A program made the translations under genes and the position numbers. A stretch of DNA of 64,000 nucleotides. It comes from Lentimicrobium sp. (GTDB lineage: Bacteria > Bacteroidota > Bacteroidia > Bacteroidales > Lentimicrobiaceae). The stretch spans positions 105,314 through 169,313 of the forward strand of contig JAHYJC010000001.1 of NCBI GenBank assembly GCA_019429275.1, read 5' to 3'. The notes beneath the pieces are model-generated. The model made no database searches. It was not told the origin of the DNA and saw nothing but the letters and a program-made list of their open reading frames with translations. Positions within the stretch are counted from its first letter, which is position 1, and each line of letters opens with the position of its first letter. Below, one piece after another: positions 18,720 through 28,590 of this stretch.

Positions 18720-20174
18720 ATGGAACAGCATAAGTTAACTTCACGTTTTATCTTTATTTTCTCTCTGTTTCTGCTTTCAGGTCTGATGGCATGTCAGCGG
18801 TCTGACAAAACGGAAAATAAAGAGAGTTTAGGCAGAGAACACAATCTTGTAGAAATCATTGGTGAAGAAAAAGCCATACTTACTTCGCCTCCCTTTGTTC
18901 CCCCTCCCATCGCACGAAAACATGCCACAAAAGTTATTATAGATCTCGAGGTTATTGAACTTGAGCAGGAGATTGCCGATGGAGTAAGTTATGTATTCTG
19001 GACCTTTGGAGGAACCGTACCAGGATCGTTTATCCGCATCAGAGAGGGAGATTACGTCGAGTTTCACTTGAAAAATCATCCCGACAATAAACTCCCGCAT
19101 AATATTGATCTTCATGCGGTTACCGGACAAGGAGGTGGTGCTGAAGCCACTTTTGCTGCTCCAGGTTACGAAGCTGTCTTTAATTTTACTGCCTTAAATC
19201 CCGGGCTTTTTGTATATCATTGCGCCACGGCTCCAGTAGGTATGCACATTGCAAACGGAATGTACGGCCTCATCCTTGTTGAGCCCAAAGAGGGACTTCT
19301 GAAAGTAGATAAGGAATTCTATGTAATGCAGGGCGATTTTTACACCGAAGGTAGCTATGGTGAATCGGGATTACAGCCATTTGACATGAACAAAGCCATT
19401 AAAGAGCAGCCCGATTATGTAGTATTCAACGGCAAAGTCGGAGCCCTGACAGGTGAAAACACCCTTAAAGCCAAAGCCGGCGAGACTGTCAGACTATTTG
19501 TTGGGAACGGAGGACCGAATCTTGTTTCCAGTTTCCATGTTATCGGAGAGGTTTTCGATAATGTGTATATGGAAGGCGGATCACTGAAAAACCATGATAT
19601 TCAGACTACACTGGTTCCGGCCGGTGGCTCTGCAATTACAGAATTTAAAGTTGAAATACCGGGAGATTTTATACTAGTTGATCACTCCATCTTCAGGGCT
19701 TTCAACAAAGGTGCACTCGGAATACTTGAAGTTGATGGTGAAGAAAATAAACTGATTTATTCCGGTAAAAGTGAGCCGGGCATTTATCAGCCATCTGCTG
19801 AAGCAGGAAAACCGAAGAAAAAATCAGAGGAAACTTTTGCACTGACTCCTGAGCAACAACTGGCGCTGGGAGAAAAATTATACAAAATAAATTGTGCTGC
19901 CTGCCACCTGAACGATGGCAATGGGGTTACCAACATCTTTCCTCCCTTAAAGAATTCAGATTACTTTAACAAGGACATCACCAAAGCCATTGCTCCGGTG
20001 GTGAACGGTCTTTCAGGCGAAATAACTGTAAACGGTCAGAAATACAACAGTGTGATGCCAAAGCAGGCGCTGACCGATGCAGAAACAGCAGCCGTGTTAA
20101 ACTATGTTTACCAGATCATGAATGAGAGTAAAACAACAGTTAAACCAGAGGATGTTAAAAAAGTCAGAAAATAA
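18720..20174 (+). CDS. nirK: Copper nitrite reductase NirK, lipoprotein, fused to cytochrome c
   Basis: Reduces nitrite to nitric oxide in the periplasm. An N-terminal lipobox (LMAC, C25) anchors it to a membrane. The two cupredoxin domains keep every expected ligand: type 1 Cu H127, C168, H176, M181; type 2 Cu H132, H167, H322; catalytic D130 and H273. A C-terminal cytochrome c domain (about 375-470) has the haem site C392AAC395H396 and a likely axial Met in NSVMPK (M446), so the electron donor is built in. Start at the ATG 18720, not the upstream TTG frame at 18684. Overlaps the next gene by one base. Confidence 0.95.
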   Translation: MEQHKLTSRFIFIFSLFLLSGLMACQRSDKTENKESLGREHNLVEIIGEEKAILTSPPFVPPPIARKHATKVIIDLEVIELEQEIADGVSYVFWTFGGTVPGSFIRIREGDYVEFHLKNHPDNKLPHNIDLHAVTGQGGGAEATFAAPGYEAVFNFTALNPGLFVYHCATAPVGMHIANGMYGLILVEPKEGLLKVDKEFYVMQGDFYTEGSYGESGLQPFDMNKAIKEQPDYVVFNGKVGALTGENTLKAKAGETVRLFVGNGGPNLVSSFHVIGEVFDNVYMEGGSLKNHDIQTTLVPAGGSAITEFKVEIPGDFILVDHSIFRAFNKGALGILEVDGEENKLIYSGKSEPGIYQPSAEAGKPKKKSEETFALTPEQQLALGEKLYKINCAACHLNDGNGVTNIFPPLKNSDYFNKDITKAIAPVVNGLSGEITVNGQKYNSVMPKQALTDAETAAVLNYVYQIMNESKTTVKPEDVKKVRK

Positions 20175-20968
20175 TGCACTTTAACAGAATCATTTTCATT
20201 GGACTGGGCCTGGGTCTGGCATTTTCAAGCCTGAAAGGGCAGCAGACTTCTTATTCTGACGGAGAAATGGCATTTATCCCGGGTGGAAACTATTTTCCTT
20301 TTTTTTCGGGCAAAGAAGATCAGGAAAAGGTTGATCCATTCTATATCGACCGTTTTCCGGTTACGAACAGAGAATTTGAAACGTTTCTTGCTGATCACCC
20401 CCAATGGAGTAAAAAAAATATTAAATCATTGTTTGCCGATGCAGGATATCTGAAACACTGGAAGCAAGATTCGGGTTTTGAGTCGGATATAACAATGAGT
20501 CCAGTGGTTTTTGTTTCGTGGTTTGCAGCTCAGAAATACTGTGAATGCATGGGAAAGCGGTTACCCACAACTACTGAGTGGGAACTGGTGGCTGAAGCCG
20601 GAAAAACCCGCCCCGACGGCCGGAATGAAGAGGGTTTTACCCGATTGATTCTCGGAATGGCTTCAAAACCAAATCCGGCTACACATCCTGAAGTAGGTAA
20701 GACTTTGCTTAATTATTACGGAGTTTGGGACATGCATGGCCTGATTTGGGAATGGACCTATGATTTTAACAGTGCACTCGGCACAGGTGGATCGAGAAGT
20801 GATTCAAACGCTGAAAACACATTGTTTTGTGGAGGAGGGTCGGGTAAGGCGAAGGATGTTGATGATTATGCGGCATTCCTGAGGCATGCCCTGCGTTCGA
20901 GCCTGAAAGCGAATTATACCGTTTCAAATGTTGGTTTCAGATGTGCCAAAGATGCAGATAAACCCTGA
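20174..20968 (+). CDS. NirV-like formylglycine-generating-enzyme family protein
   Basis: Exported 264-residue protein with a signal peptide (to SLKGQQ) and an FGE-sulfatase domain (PF03781): MAFIPGGNYFPF, DPFYIDRFPVTNREFETFL, PVVFVSWFAAQKYCECMGKRLPTTTEWE, GVWDMHGLIWEW and the terminal VGFRCAKD. Its start overlaps the nirK stop by one base, so it is translationally coupled. Genes of this type next to nirK are called nirV; the role is unknown but presumed to aid nitrite reductase maturation. Confidence 0.9.
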   Translation: MHFNRIIFIGLGLGLAFSSLKGQQTSYSDGEMAFIPGGNYFPFFSGKEDQEKVDPFYIDRFPVTNREFETFLADHPQWSKKNIKSLFADAGYLKHWKQDSGFESDITMSPVVFVSWFAAQKYCECMGKRLPTTTEWELVAEAGKTRPDGRNEEGFTRLILGMASKPNPATHPEVGKTLLNYYGVWDMHGLIWEWTYDFNSALGTGGSRSDSNAENTLFCGGGSGKAKDVDDYAAFLRHALRSSLKANYTVSNVGFRCAKDADKP

Positions 20969-21021
20969 TTTGTCAATTAAACAATGATGAAGCAATCCAA
21001 ATACAAATAAAATCAACCAAA

Positions 21022-21636
21022 ATGAAAACCCGGACTTTTTTAGCTATCCTCATAATCCTTGCCCTGTTTACTTCATGTAAAAATAAAACTGAAACTGGTA
21101 GTTGCTGCAAAACAGGAGATCATGCAGCCATTGAAAAAAGCACTGAAATTTCTGATCAATCTGTCTTTCTGCTTGATTCAGAATGGGAAAATTACAGGGA
21201 TGAAAAAAAAATCCTGTCCGACTATCAGGGAAAAGTCATTGTGGGAGCCATGATTTTTACGCACTGCCCTTCAGCCTGCCCCAGACTGGTAGCTGATTTA
21301 AAAATCATAGAATCTTTACTGACTGAAGATGAAAGAAGTAAGGTAAGATTCCTGCTTATCAGTATGGATCCCGAAAGAGATACCCCTGAACAGATGCGAA
21401 AGTTCGCCACTGATCACCGCCTGAACGAATCCTGGGAGATGATCCGCTCCGATAAGGCCTCAACCATGGAGATCGCCAATGTGTTGGGTGTGAGGATAAA
21501 ACCGCTTAAGGATGGCGGATTTGACCATTCAAATGTAATACAGATTCTGAATCCGGAAGGAGAGATTGTTTTTCAGCAGCAAGGCCTCAACAACAATCCC
21601 GAAGAGAGTCTGGAGCAGATCCGGATGTTGCTGTAG
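21022..21636 (+). CDS. SCO1/SenC-family copper chaperone
   Basis: A 204-residue lipoprotein (lipobox FTSC, residue 19) with a thioredoxin-like SCO domain. The copper-binding motif CPSACP (CxxxC) and the distal His in GGFDHSN are present, as is the family's MDPERDTPEQM segment. SCO proteins deliver copper to oxidases and other copper enzymes; immediately downstream of nirK-nirV the probable client is NirK. It converges with the beta-mannosidase gene. Confidence 0.92.
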   Translation: MKTRTFLAILIILALFTSCKNKTETGSCCKTGDHAAIEKSTEISDQSVFLLDSEWENYRDEKKILSDYQGKVIVGAMIFTHCPSACPRLVADLKIIESLLTEDERSKVRFLLISMDPERDTPEQMRKFATDHRLNESWEMIRSDKASTMEIANVLGVRIKPLKDGGFDHSNVIQILNPEGEIVFQQQGLNNNPEESLEQIRMLL

Positions 21637-21662
21637 TGAAAACCATTTGAAATCAGTGTCTA

Positions 21663-24251
21663 TTATTTCATCGTCATTTGCAAATGTAGCACCCTGAACC
21701 CTTTCTCAAAATCTTCCCAGCGAATGGTAGCCGGACAGGTAATCAACCTTGTATCTCCCGGCATCAGGTCAAAGAAATTATCAGAGAATTGTACATCGGT
21801 ATTATCGCTGATCAGCATAAGATTTTTACATAATTTCTGCGTGGTGATTTCAATCACAAACTTGTCACCTTTATCGCTGATGCGGGTTTTAATGCCGGGA
21901 TCGGGCAGTTTCAGATCTTTGGGTTTGGCAAAATAAACAAAATCCTGATCCAGGACTTTTGTTCCCAGTACCAGGGTAGCTTTCAGCACAAGCTGATTAT
22001 CCTGATAAATGATGGGAAGCTCCTTAAGATCGATGCTGTGAACCAGTGAGGCATTGTTGGCCGGCAAGGTAATTTTAACAGAACGGTTCCAGATTGAGAG
22101 TCCGCTGAAATCGGTGAGATTCAGGCGGATAGTCGCAGGAGTTTTCTGCATAAGGTCAGAAACACCATAAATTTTCAGCTTTCCATCTTCAACCATTACA
22201 TTCATCATCTGATTTTTAAGGGCCTCTTTCGCAAAATAATGCAGGGCTTTGTACTTTCCGTAATAGTCTATTCCCGACCATGAGGCCACCGGCCAAACAT
22301 CGTTCAGCTGCCAGTAAAGCGATCCCATACAATAAGGCATGTCGCTGCGGTGGGTTCTCAATGCAATTTTAATGGCTTCAGCCTGAAGCAGTTGCCCCAC
22401 ATAAAGCAGATGCTCAAAATTATCAGGAATGCGATAATCCTGCTCCATATACTGCCTGATTCGAAGATTGCCGATTCCGCTGCGCTGATGCGATGCCATA
22501 ACTGCAGACTCAATGTCCCAATCTTCGGGAAGCGTATATTTTTTCACGCTGTTAAATTCGGGGAAAGACTGGAAGCCGTATTCACTCATGAAACGGGCTT
22601 TATATTTCCTGAAAGCGCTGAAAGGCTCCTGACCGTGCCACACGCCCCAGTAATGCATATCGCCTGATTTACTGTCGTAACCTGATAGTTTTCCCATGCC
22701 TGCCGAAGGCGATGAATGCCAGTAGGGCTGCTGATAGGTAAACTTTTCAACTACTGCGGGCAAAATATGGTGAAAGACAGTATCGTAAGCCTTCCAGATA
22801 GTTTTGCGCTGATCAGGATTGTATTCCTGTTTCCAGCCCCAGCCACGGTTTTCGTGACCCTCGGCCCAGGCCAGTTCAATTTCGTTGTTACCACACCACA
22901 GTGCCATACAGGCGTGGTTGCGCAGGCGTTTGACATTATCTTCGGCTTCAAGCCTCACACTAGTCAAGAATTCATCGTCGCCCGGATACATGCTGCACGA
23001 AAACATAAAATCCTGCCAAACCATGATACCGTATTTATCGCAAAGGTCGTAAAACAAATCATTTTCGTAAATGCCTCCACCCCACACACGAAGCATGTTC
23101 ATGTTGGCTTCGGCAGCCGATTTTACAATAAATTCATACTTCTCAGGCGTAACCCGCGGAAGGAATACATCATTAGGGATGTAATTGGCGCCTTTGGCAA
23201 AAACCGGACGGCCGTTCACCTCAAAGTAGAAACTTTCGCCCCCGCCTTTGGCATCGGGTTTACGCACGAGTTTAATGGTGCGAAGTCCGATATCAGCAGA
23301 TTCACTATGAAGCAGATTTCCTGCCTTTTTCAGGGTTGCGGTTACCTTATACAATGGTTGATCGCCCAATCCGTTGGGCCACCATAATTTTGCATCCTTA
23401 ATCGAAAAATCCGCCTTTACAACCGAACTTCCGGCCGGTAACTTTGCAGGAAATGTCCCGGATAAAATATCATTAACCCTGATTTCAAGTTGATAATCTC
23501 CCGAAGATGAAGCATCAACCTCCACTTCTGCAGTCAGCAATGCCTCGCTTTTTACCACCTGCTTCTGAATAATATTCAGACCGGAGATTCGGGTGTTCCA
23601 CATTTCGAGATAAACCGGCCGCCAGACCCCGGATGTTACCAATCGTGGCCCCCAGTCCCAGCCAAAGTGGTAACCGGCTTTCCGGGTAAAAATGCTGACC
23701 TGATTCGGCCCCATACCACCCAGTTTCGACTGATCGTTGGATGCCGGCAAGCCGTATTCAAAGCGCTCCTGCTTTTCCATACCCCGGATAACCGGTGAAG
23801 TAAAAAAGATGTTAAGCTGGTTTTCGCCAGGTTTCAGGTGTTTTTTCACATCCACCCTCCAGGTGATGAACATATTATCGGCACTCAGAATTTTATTTTC
23901 GTTCAGATAAACATCGGCATATGTATCGAGGCCTTCAAAAACAAGGCTTACTTTTTCATGAGACAAATCATCCTGACTGATGTTCAGCACCGTCCTGTAG
24001 TCCCAGTTTACCTTGTCAATCCACTGAAGGTCAATCTCATTGAGTCGATAAAATGGATCTTCAATTTTTCCGGCAGCCAATAAATCGGAATGTACAGTTC
24101 CCGGCACGGTTGCAGGCAGCCAGTTTAATGTGCCGGCCTGTCTGAATTGCCATTGGCCGGCAGGAATAACTTTTTGATAACCAGATTGAGCCTGTAAAGA
24201 CATTAATGCCGGGACACCCAATATTGTGAGAAAAATTCTGATGTATTTCAT
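21663..24251 (-). CDS. Beta-mannosidase, glycoside hydrolase family 2
   Basis: Secreted exo-enzyme of 862 residues that removes terminal beta-mannose from mannans or N-glycan cores. Signal peptide to MSLQAQ, then the GH2 order: sugar-binding domain (WQFRQAGTLNWLPATVPGTVHSDLL), Ig-like domain, TIM barrel and C-terminal beta domains. The acid/base Glu lies in ALWCGNNEIE (about residue 455) and the nucleophile in MSEYGFQSFPEF (about 556). It lies 11 bases downstream of the truncated DUF1016 gene, with no other polysaccharide-use genes nearby. Confidence 0.94.
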   Translation of the reverse strand: MKYIRIFLTILGVPALMSLQAQSGYQKVIPAGQWQFRQAGTLNWLPATVPGTVHSDLLAAGKIEDPFYRLNEIDLQWIDKVNWDYRTVLNISQDDLSHEKVSLVFEGLDTYADVYLNENKILSADNMFITWRVDVKKHLKPGENQLNIFFTSPVIRGMEKQERFEYGLPASNDQSKLGGMGPNQVSIFTRKAGYHFGWDWGPRLVTSGVWRPVYLEMWNTRISGLNIIQKQVVKSEALLTAEVEVDASSSGDYQLEIRVNDILSGTFPAKLPAGSSVVKADFSIKDAKLWWPNGLGDQPLYKVTATLKKAGNLLHSESADIGLRTIKLVRKPDAKGGGESFYFEVNGRPVFAKGANYIPNDVFLPRVTPEKYEFIVKSAAEANMNMLRVWGGGIYENDLFYDLCDKYGIMVWQDFMFSCSMYPGDDEFLTSVRLEAEDNVKRLRNHACMALWCGNNEIELAWAEGHENRGWGWKQEYNPDQRKTIWKAYDTVFHHILPAVVEKFTYQQPYWHSSPSAGMGKLSGYDSKSGDMHYWGVWHGQEPFSAFRKYKARFMSEYGFQSFPEFNSVKKYTLPEDWDIESAVMASHQRSGIGNLRIRQYMEQDYRIPDNFEHLLYVGQLLQAEAIKIALRTHRSDMPYCMGSLYWQLNDVWPVASWSGIDYYGKYKALHYFAKEALKNQMMNVMVEDGKLKIYGVSDLMQKTPATIRLNLTDFSGLSIWNRSVKITLPANNASLVHSIDLKELPIIYQDNQLVLKATLVLGTKVLDQDFVYFAKPKDLKLPDPGIKTRISDKGDKFVIEITTQKLCKNLMLISDNTDVQFSDNFFDLMPGDTRLITCPATIRWEDFEKGFRVLHLQMTMK

Positions 24252-24262
24252 TTAAAAAATAA

Positions 24263-24739
24263 TTAATTATAACATCTTAAAAAATCAGTCCAAACTGGTA
24301 TAACCAGCTTTTGTCTTTTCAATTCCCGCACACTCCAGTTATCATTAACTGTTTGTTTTTCATAAAAACTTCCGGCTAAGTCGTCTGAGACAGCCAGTAA
24401 TTCAGCATAATGAGTCCAGGTCAATTTTCCAGTCACTGACTGGAAAATCTGATATTTCAAATAAAATTGCCTCATTAAATAGATGTTGCTTTTACTGAAT
24501 CCTTTACCAAATCTAGATTTTATGTCTTTTGAAAGATTGGTCAACAATGAACTACCATATTCAGCTTTTTCGTTTCCATGTTGTTCGTAATCAACAATAT
24601 ACTTCCCAATCTCCCAATTGGCTTTCAATAGCTCATTATTAACAGCCTGAATTGCTTTTTGGCGGGCACTTTTAAATGTAAACCCAATTGAATCAACAAG
24701 TTTTTGGTATATCTCAATATTTTGAATTTTTTTATTCAT
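24263..24739 (-). pseudogene. Truncated DUF1016 (YhcG/PDDEXK nuclease family) gene
   Basis: The first 140 or so residues match the DUF1016 N-terminal domain (KLVDSIGFTFKSARQKAIQAVNNELL, NWEIGKYIVDYEQHG, GKGFSKSNIYLMRQFYLKY, LTWTHYAELLAV, NDNWSVRELKRQ). Intact family members have about 350 residues, with a C-terminal PDDEXK nuclease domain. Here homology stops after ELKRQ and a 15-residue unrelated tail leads to a stop just before the beta-mannosidase. The promoter box at 24755-24762 and the ATG at 24739 are intact. It is best read as the remnant of a nuclease gene deleted at its 3' end. Confidence 0.8.
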
Positions 24740-24754
24740 AATTGATATTTTCAC

Positions 24755-24762
24755 CAAAAATA
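24755..24762 (-). promoter_or_regulatory. Promoter -7 box for the DUF1016 remnant
   Basis: TATTTTTG on the minus strand, 15 bases before the ATG at 24739. Confidence 0.4.
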
Positions 24763-25021
24763 CAAAATCAAATCAAGTTGGTTCATTTTGTTGATGAAGG
24801 TTTTCCCAGCCTTGCTGGTAGCGGTTTGGCAATATAGACAAGGGCTGTTTGCGGGTTTTCGTCACAATCCACCATTACAAACCTTGATGCTGGGTAAAAT
24901 TTTTCAATATACTACTTCTCCATCACAGTCTACATTGCGCAATTTAAACATAAGGAATGAAATCAAAAATGCCGCCTAAACTTCTTATCCTGCAAAAGCA
25001 ACATGGTATCGGGGAATTTGA

Positions 25022-25029
25022 TATTTTTG
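25022..25029 (+). promoter_or_regulatory. Promoter -7 box for the SGNH hydrolase
   Basis: TATTTTTG (TAnnTTTG), 90 bases before the ATG at 25120. Confidence 0.4.
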
Positions 25030-25119
25030 TCTTTCGGTTAAAAATTTCAGCACCACTGATTTTCACGCCAAAACCAGCCATTTGTTTCAAAGCGGGACTA
25101 AACTTAAGATTTATTATTT

Positions 25120-25812
25120 ATGAAGACAAACTATCTAAGCAATACACCCCTGATTCTCCCTGTTGTATTTTTATTGATTCTTCTAATGGCATTCTCAGCA
25201 AAAACAAAACCCAAAAAAGTGATTTTCTTCGGTGATTCAATCACAGAAGTGGCCGTTCGCGAAGGCGGTTATATAGATCAGCTGAATAAAATGTTCTTAC
25301 AAAAAGGACTTCAGGATCATTTTGACCTGATAGGTGCAGGCATCAGCGGCAATAAAGTTTATGATCTATATCTGAGGCTTGAAGAAGATGTGATTTCAAA
25401 AAAGCCTGATGTAGTCGTCATTTATGTGGGCATTAATGATGTATGGCACAAGGCATGGGGAACCGGCACCGATGAAGCTAAATTTGAAAAATTCTACAAG
25501 GTACTGATTGAAAAAATCAAGGCTCAGGGTGCTGAAGTAATACTTTGTACGCCAACCCTTATCGGAGAAAAAAATGATTTTTCAAATCCACAGGACGGTG
25601 ATTTAAATCAATATGCCCTGATTGTAAGGCAGCTGGCCATGGAATACAATTGCAGTTTGTGCGATTTACGAAATATTTTTCTGGCTTATAATCTGGAACA
25701 TAATCACAACAATTCCGAACTGGGCATACTTACCACTGACCGGGTACATTTGAATGAGAAAGGGAATCAACTGGTTGCTTCTGCACTTATAGAATTGTTA
25801 ATGATAAAATAG
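25120..25812 (+). CDS. SGNH/GDSL-family hydrolase
   Basis: Exported 230-residue esterase/lipase-like protein. The N-terminal hydrophobic segment (TPLILPVVFLLILLMAFSAKT) is followed by the SGNH blocks: block I FFGDSITE with the nucleophile Ser, Gly in GAGISGNKV, Asn in YVGINDVW, and Asp/His in TTDRVHLNEKG. The likely substrate is an acylated carbohydrate or lipid ester; the sequence does not show which. Confidence 0.9.
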   Translation: MKTNYLSNTPLILPVVFLLILLMAFSAKTKPKKVIFFGDSITEVAVREGGYIDQLNKMFLQKGLQDHFDLIGAGISGNKVYDLYLRLEEDVISKKPDVVVIYVGINDVWHKAWGTGTDEAKFEKFYKVLIEKIKAQGAEVILCTPTLIGEKNDFSNPQDGDLNQYALIVRQLAMEYNCSLCDLRNIFLAYNLEHNHNNSELGILTTDRVHLNEKGNQLVASALIELLMIK

Positions 25813-25883
25813 TTTTCATAAAAAGCCTGCTAAAACATTCTAATTACGCCTTAAACAACCGAGCATTGTAGTTTTCAAATTCC

Positions 25884-25891
25884 TATATTTG
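25884..25891 (+). promoter_or_regulatory. Promoter -7 box for the ClC channel
   Basis: TATATTTG (TAnnTTTG) ending 6 bases before the ATG at 25898. Transcription would begin at or near that ATG, so either the message is nearly leaderless or the in-frame ATG at 25916 is used. Confidence 0.45.
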
Positions 25892-25897
25892 CCAAAT

Positions 25898-27673
25898 ATG
25901 ACACTTAACGGATTTATGAACGGGATACATAAATGGCGGGTCAATAACATCAGCCATCGCAATTTTGTGCTGATCCTCAGTTTCATAGTAGGGCTGGTCA
26001 GTGGTTTGATTGCAGTTTTACTAAAAAATGCCGTATATTACACACATCACTTTCTTACCCAGGGATTTAATGCTGAAGATGGCAACCTGCTATATCTGGC
26101 ATATCCTCTGATTGGAATGGGCCTTACCGTACTTTTTGTTAGGATATTCATCAAGGACAACATATCACACGGAGTCAGCCGGATATTATATTCTATTTCG
26201 AAAAACAACAGCCATCTCAGCAAGCATAACAATTACTCATCGTTCATTGCCAGCACTTTAACCGTTGGATTTGGTGGTTCTGTCGGACTTGAGGCGCCTG
26301 TGGTACTGACGGGAGCTTCCATTGGGTCTAACCTGGCAAGGGTAATGAAAATGGATTACCGTACCATGACCCTGATGATAGGTTGTGGAGCTGCCGGGGC
26401 CATTGCAGGTATTTTTAAAGCACCCATTGCCGCTTTGATTTTTGCACTAGAAGTATTGATGCTGGATTTGACCATGGCATCACTAATTCCCCTGCTTATT
26501 GCAGCTGTTACCGGAGCTTCCATTTCAGCTTTTCTCATGGGCAGTGCTGTGATTTTTTCATTTCAGATCAACAGTCCTTTCGATCTTGCAAACATCCCCT
26601 TTTATATTATTCTCGGAATTGTTACCGGACTGGTTTCGCTTTACGTTACCCGTGCCAATATGTTTATTGAAAACAGGTTGGGGGAGGTAAAAAGCACCAC
26701 CACAAAACTGCTGATAGGGGGGCTGACGGTTAGTACACTTATCTTTCTGCTACCTCCGCTTTACGGCGAAGGTTATGAAATCCTGACTGCTATTCTTAAT
26801 GGCCGCGGAGATGAAATTGTAAACAATTCATTTTTTTATGCTTTCAGGCAGAACCACTGGCTCTTTATGGCTTTTCTGGTGCTGATACTTTTTCTTAAAG
26901 TTGTAGCCATGGTATTCACCACTGCAGGAGGAGGTGTTGGCGGAGTTTTTGCCCCATCGCTTTTTATGGGAGGGGTAGCCGGATTCCTGACTTCAAGATT
27001 TATCAATTATTTTGGTTTTCACCAGATTTCGGAAGTGAACTTTGCCCTGGCAGGAATGGCCGGAGTGATGGCAGCAGTGATGCATGCCCCCTTAACAGCC
27101 ATCTTCCTGATTGCTGAGATAACCGGGGGTTATCAGTTCTTTATCCCCCTGATCATCACAGCTACCATTTCTTATCTTACCATCAATCTGTATGAGCCAC
27201 ACAGTATCTATACCAAAAGATTGGCAGCCAGGGGAGAACTCATTACTCACGACAAGGACAAAGCTGTGCTATCAAGAATGAGCATTAACAAACTTATAGA
27301 GAATAATTTCCTTACGGTTGGCCCCGATGAAACCCTGGGCGACCTCGTTAAAGTCATTGCCCGCTCACCGCGAAACGTATTTCCTGTGCTGGACAAGGAA
27401 AATAACTTCCTGGGAGTTGTCTTTATCAATGACATCAGACACATCATGTTCAATCATGAACTTTACAATAGCACCTATGTCAGAAATCTGATGTTTTTGC
27501 CGGAGCCCATCGTAAACCTAAATGAAAGCATGGAAGATGTGGCCAAAAAGTTCAGCGAATGTGCGCACTACAATCTGCCGGTCATCGATAATGGGAAATA
27601 TATAGGATTTGTATCGCGGGCCAATGTATTCTCTGCTTACCGCAGTCTCGTCAAAGAGTTCTCACAGGATTAG
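25898..27673 (+). CDS. ClC-family chloride channel/transporter with CBS pair
   Basis: About 590 residues: a ClC membrane core followed by two CBS domains (about residues 450-590; LTVGPDETLGDLVKVIARS and LPEPIVNLNESMEDVAKKF). Anion-pathway motifs are present in variant form: GGSVGLEAPVVLTG, with the gating-type Glu in place of the usual GREGP, and GGVGGVFAPSLFMGG (GxFxP). Whether it is a channel or a proton antiporter cannot be told. The start could be 25898 or 25916. Confidence 0.92.
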   Translation: MTLNGFMNGIHKWRVNNISHRNFVLILSFIVGLVSGLIAVLLKNAVYYTHHFLTQGFNAEDGNLLYLAYPLIGMGLTVLFVRIFIKDNISHGVSRILYSISKNNSHLSKHNNYSSFIASTLTVGFGGSVGLEAPVVLTGASIGSNLARVMKMDYRTMTLMIGCGAAGAIAGIFKAPIAALIFALEVLMLDLTMASLIPLLIAAVTGASISAFLMGSAVIFSFQINSPFDLANIPFYIILGIVTGLVSLYVTRANMFIENRLGEVKSTTTKLLIGGLTVSTLIFLLPPLYGEGYEILTAILNGRGDEIVNNSFFYAFRQNHWLFMAFLVLILFLKVVAMVFTTAGGGVGGVFAPSLFMGGVAGFLTSRFINYFGFHQISEVNFALAGMAGVMAAVMHAPLTAIFLIAEITGGYQFFIPLIITATISYLTINLYEPHSIYTKRLAARGELITHDKDKAVLSRMSINKLIENNFLTVGPDETLGDLVKVIARSPRNVFPVLDKENNFLGVVFINDIRHIMFNHELYNSTYVRNLMFLPEPIVNLNESMEDVAKKFSECAHYNLPVIDNGKYIGFVSRANVFSAYRSLVKEFSQD

Positions 27674-27721
27674 CATTTCAGAAGAAAACCAGAATCAGTT
27701 TCACAGGCACGTTCGGAATCC

Positions 27722-28450
27722 ATGAAAATAAAAGTCATTCAAAACAATACGGTATTTTTTTCTATCATTGTAATTTACTGGATTTTTCTGGGAATCATGC
27801 TTTTTATCTACGGATACAAAGACAGTTTTCTGATAATCAATGGCTTAAATCTTCCTGCCCTGGATTATCCAATGTTTTTGCTGACCCATTTGGGTGATGC
27901 ACTGATTCTCACTTCTGTACTTGCCCTTTTTCTATCACAGAAAAATCCTGCGCTGGTTTTATACATCATCATTATTGCCCTGATAACCGGGCTAACAGGA
28001 CAATTGCTGAAAAATTTCGTATTTGAAGACTGCCACAGGCCGCTCAAAGTTTTTGAAGGGATGAATGTGGTTCACACCGTTGCCGGGTACAAAATGTATC
28101 ATAACTCATTTCCATCAGGCCACAGCATTGTGGCTGCTGTGGCTATAACTGCTGCGGTTTCGGTGCTCAAACTGAACTCCTTCCAAAAAGTAATAGCAGC
28201 CCTGTCACTCATTGTTATTTCATACACCCGCACCTACATTGGTGTTCATTTTCCCGGTGATGTTCTGGCCGGAACCATTATTGGAGTAGCCGGAGCATTA
28301 TTATTTCTGAATTTGCTTTACATTCCACTTCAAAACTGGACCATTGGACTGAATGTGGCCAAGAGAAAAAAATTGTTTTATTTTCTGATCTCACTGGCGA
28401 TTGTCAGCATCATTACAGGCATTTACCTGATTTTTGATTTTGTAAATTAA
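27722..28450 (+). CDS. PAP2-family phosphatase
   Basis: A 242-residue inner-membrane protein with six hydrophobic segments and the three phosphatase motifs: KNFVFEDCHRP (variant spacing of KxxxxxxRP), PSGHS, and SYTRTYIGVHFPGD. Members dephosphorylate undecaprenyl pyrophosphate, phosphatidate or lipid A; the substrate is not evident here. It follows the ClC gene after 48 bases. Confidence 0.9.
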   Translation: MKIKVIQNNTVFFSIIVIYWIFLGIMLFIYGYKDSFLIINGLNLPALDYPMFLLTHLGDALILTSVLALFLSQKNPALVLYIIIIALITGLTGQLLKNFVFEDCHRPLKVFEGMNVVHTVAGYKMYHNSFPSGHSIVAAVAITAAVSVLKLNSFQKVIAALSLIVISYTRTYIGVHFPGDVLAGTIIGVAGALLFLNLLYIPLQNWTIGLNVAKRKKLFYFLISLAIVSIITGIYLIFDFVN

Positions 28451-28590
28451 ACGTGTAAACCTGTTGTTAAAACTCATTCTATTTTATTATTGCTCATACA
28501 TTAAAGACTTACATGGTAAACAGATAATAAATTGCGTATTTGCGTCTTTGCGCGAGATAAAAATTCATCAAACCATTGGTCCATAAAACT

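Larger units (their letters stand above)
24740..25119. other. Intergenic region between DUF1016 remnant and SGNH hydrolase
   Basis: About 380 bases with promoter boxes for both divergent genes (24755-24762 minus, 25022-25029 plus). Frames at 24788 and 24957 have no recognisable content. Given the truncated neighbour this may be scar DNA. Confidence 0.5.
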
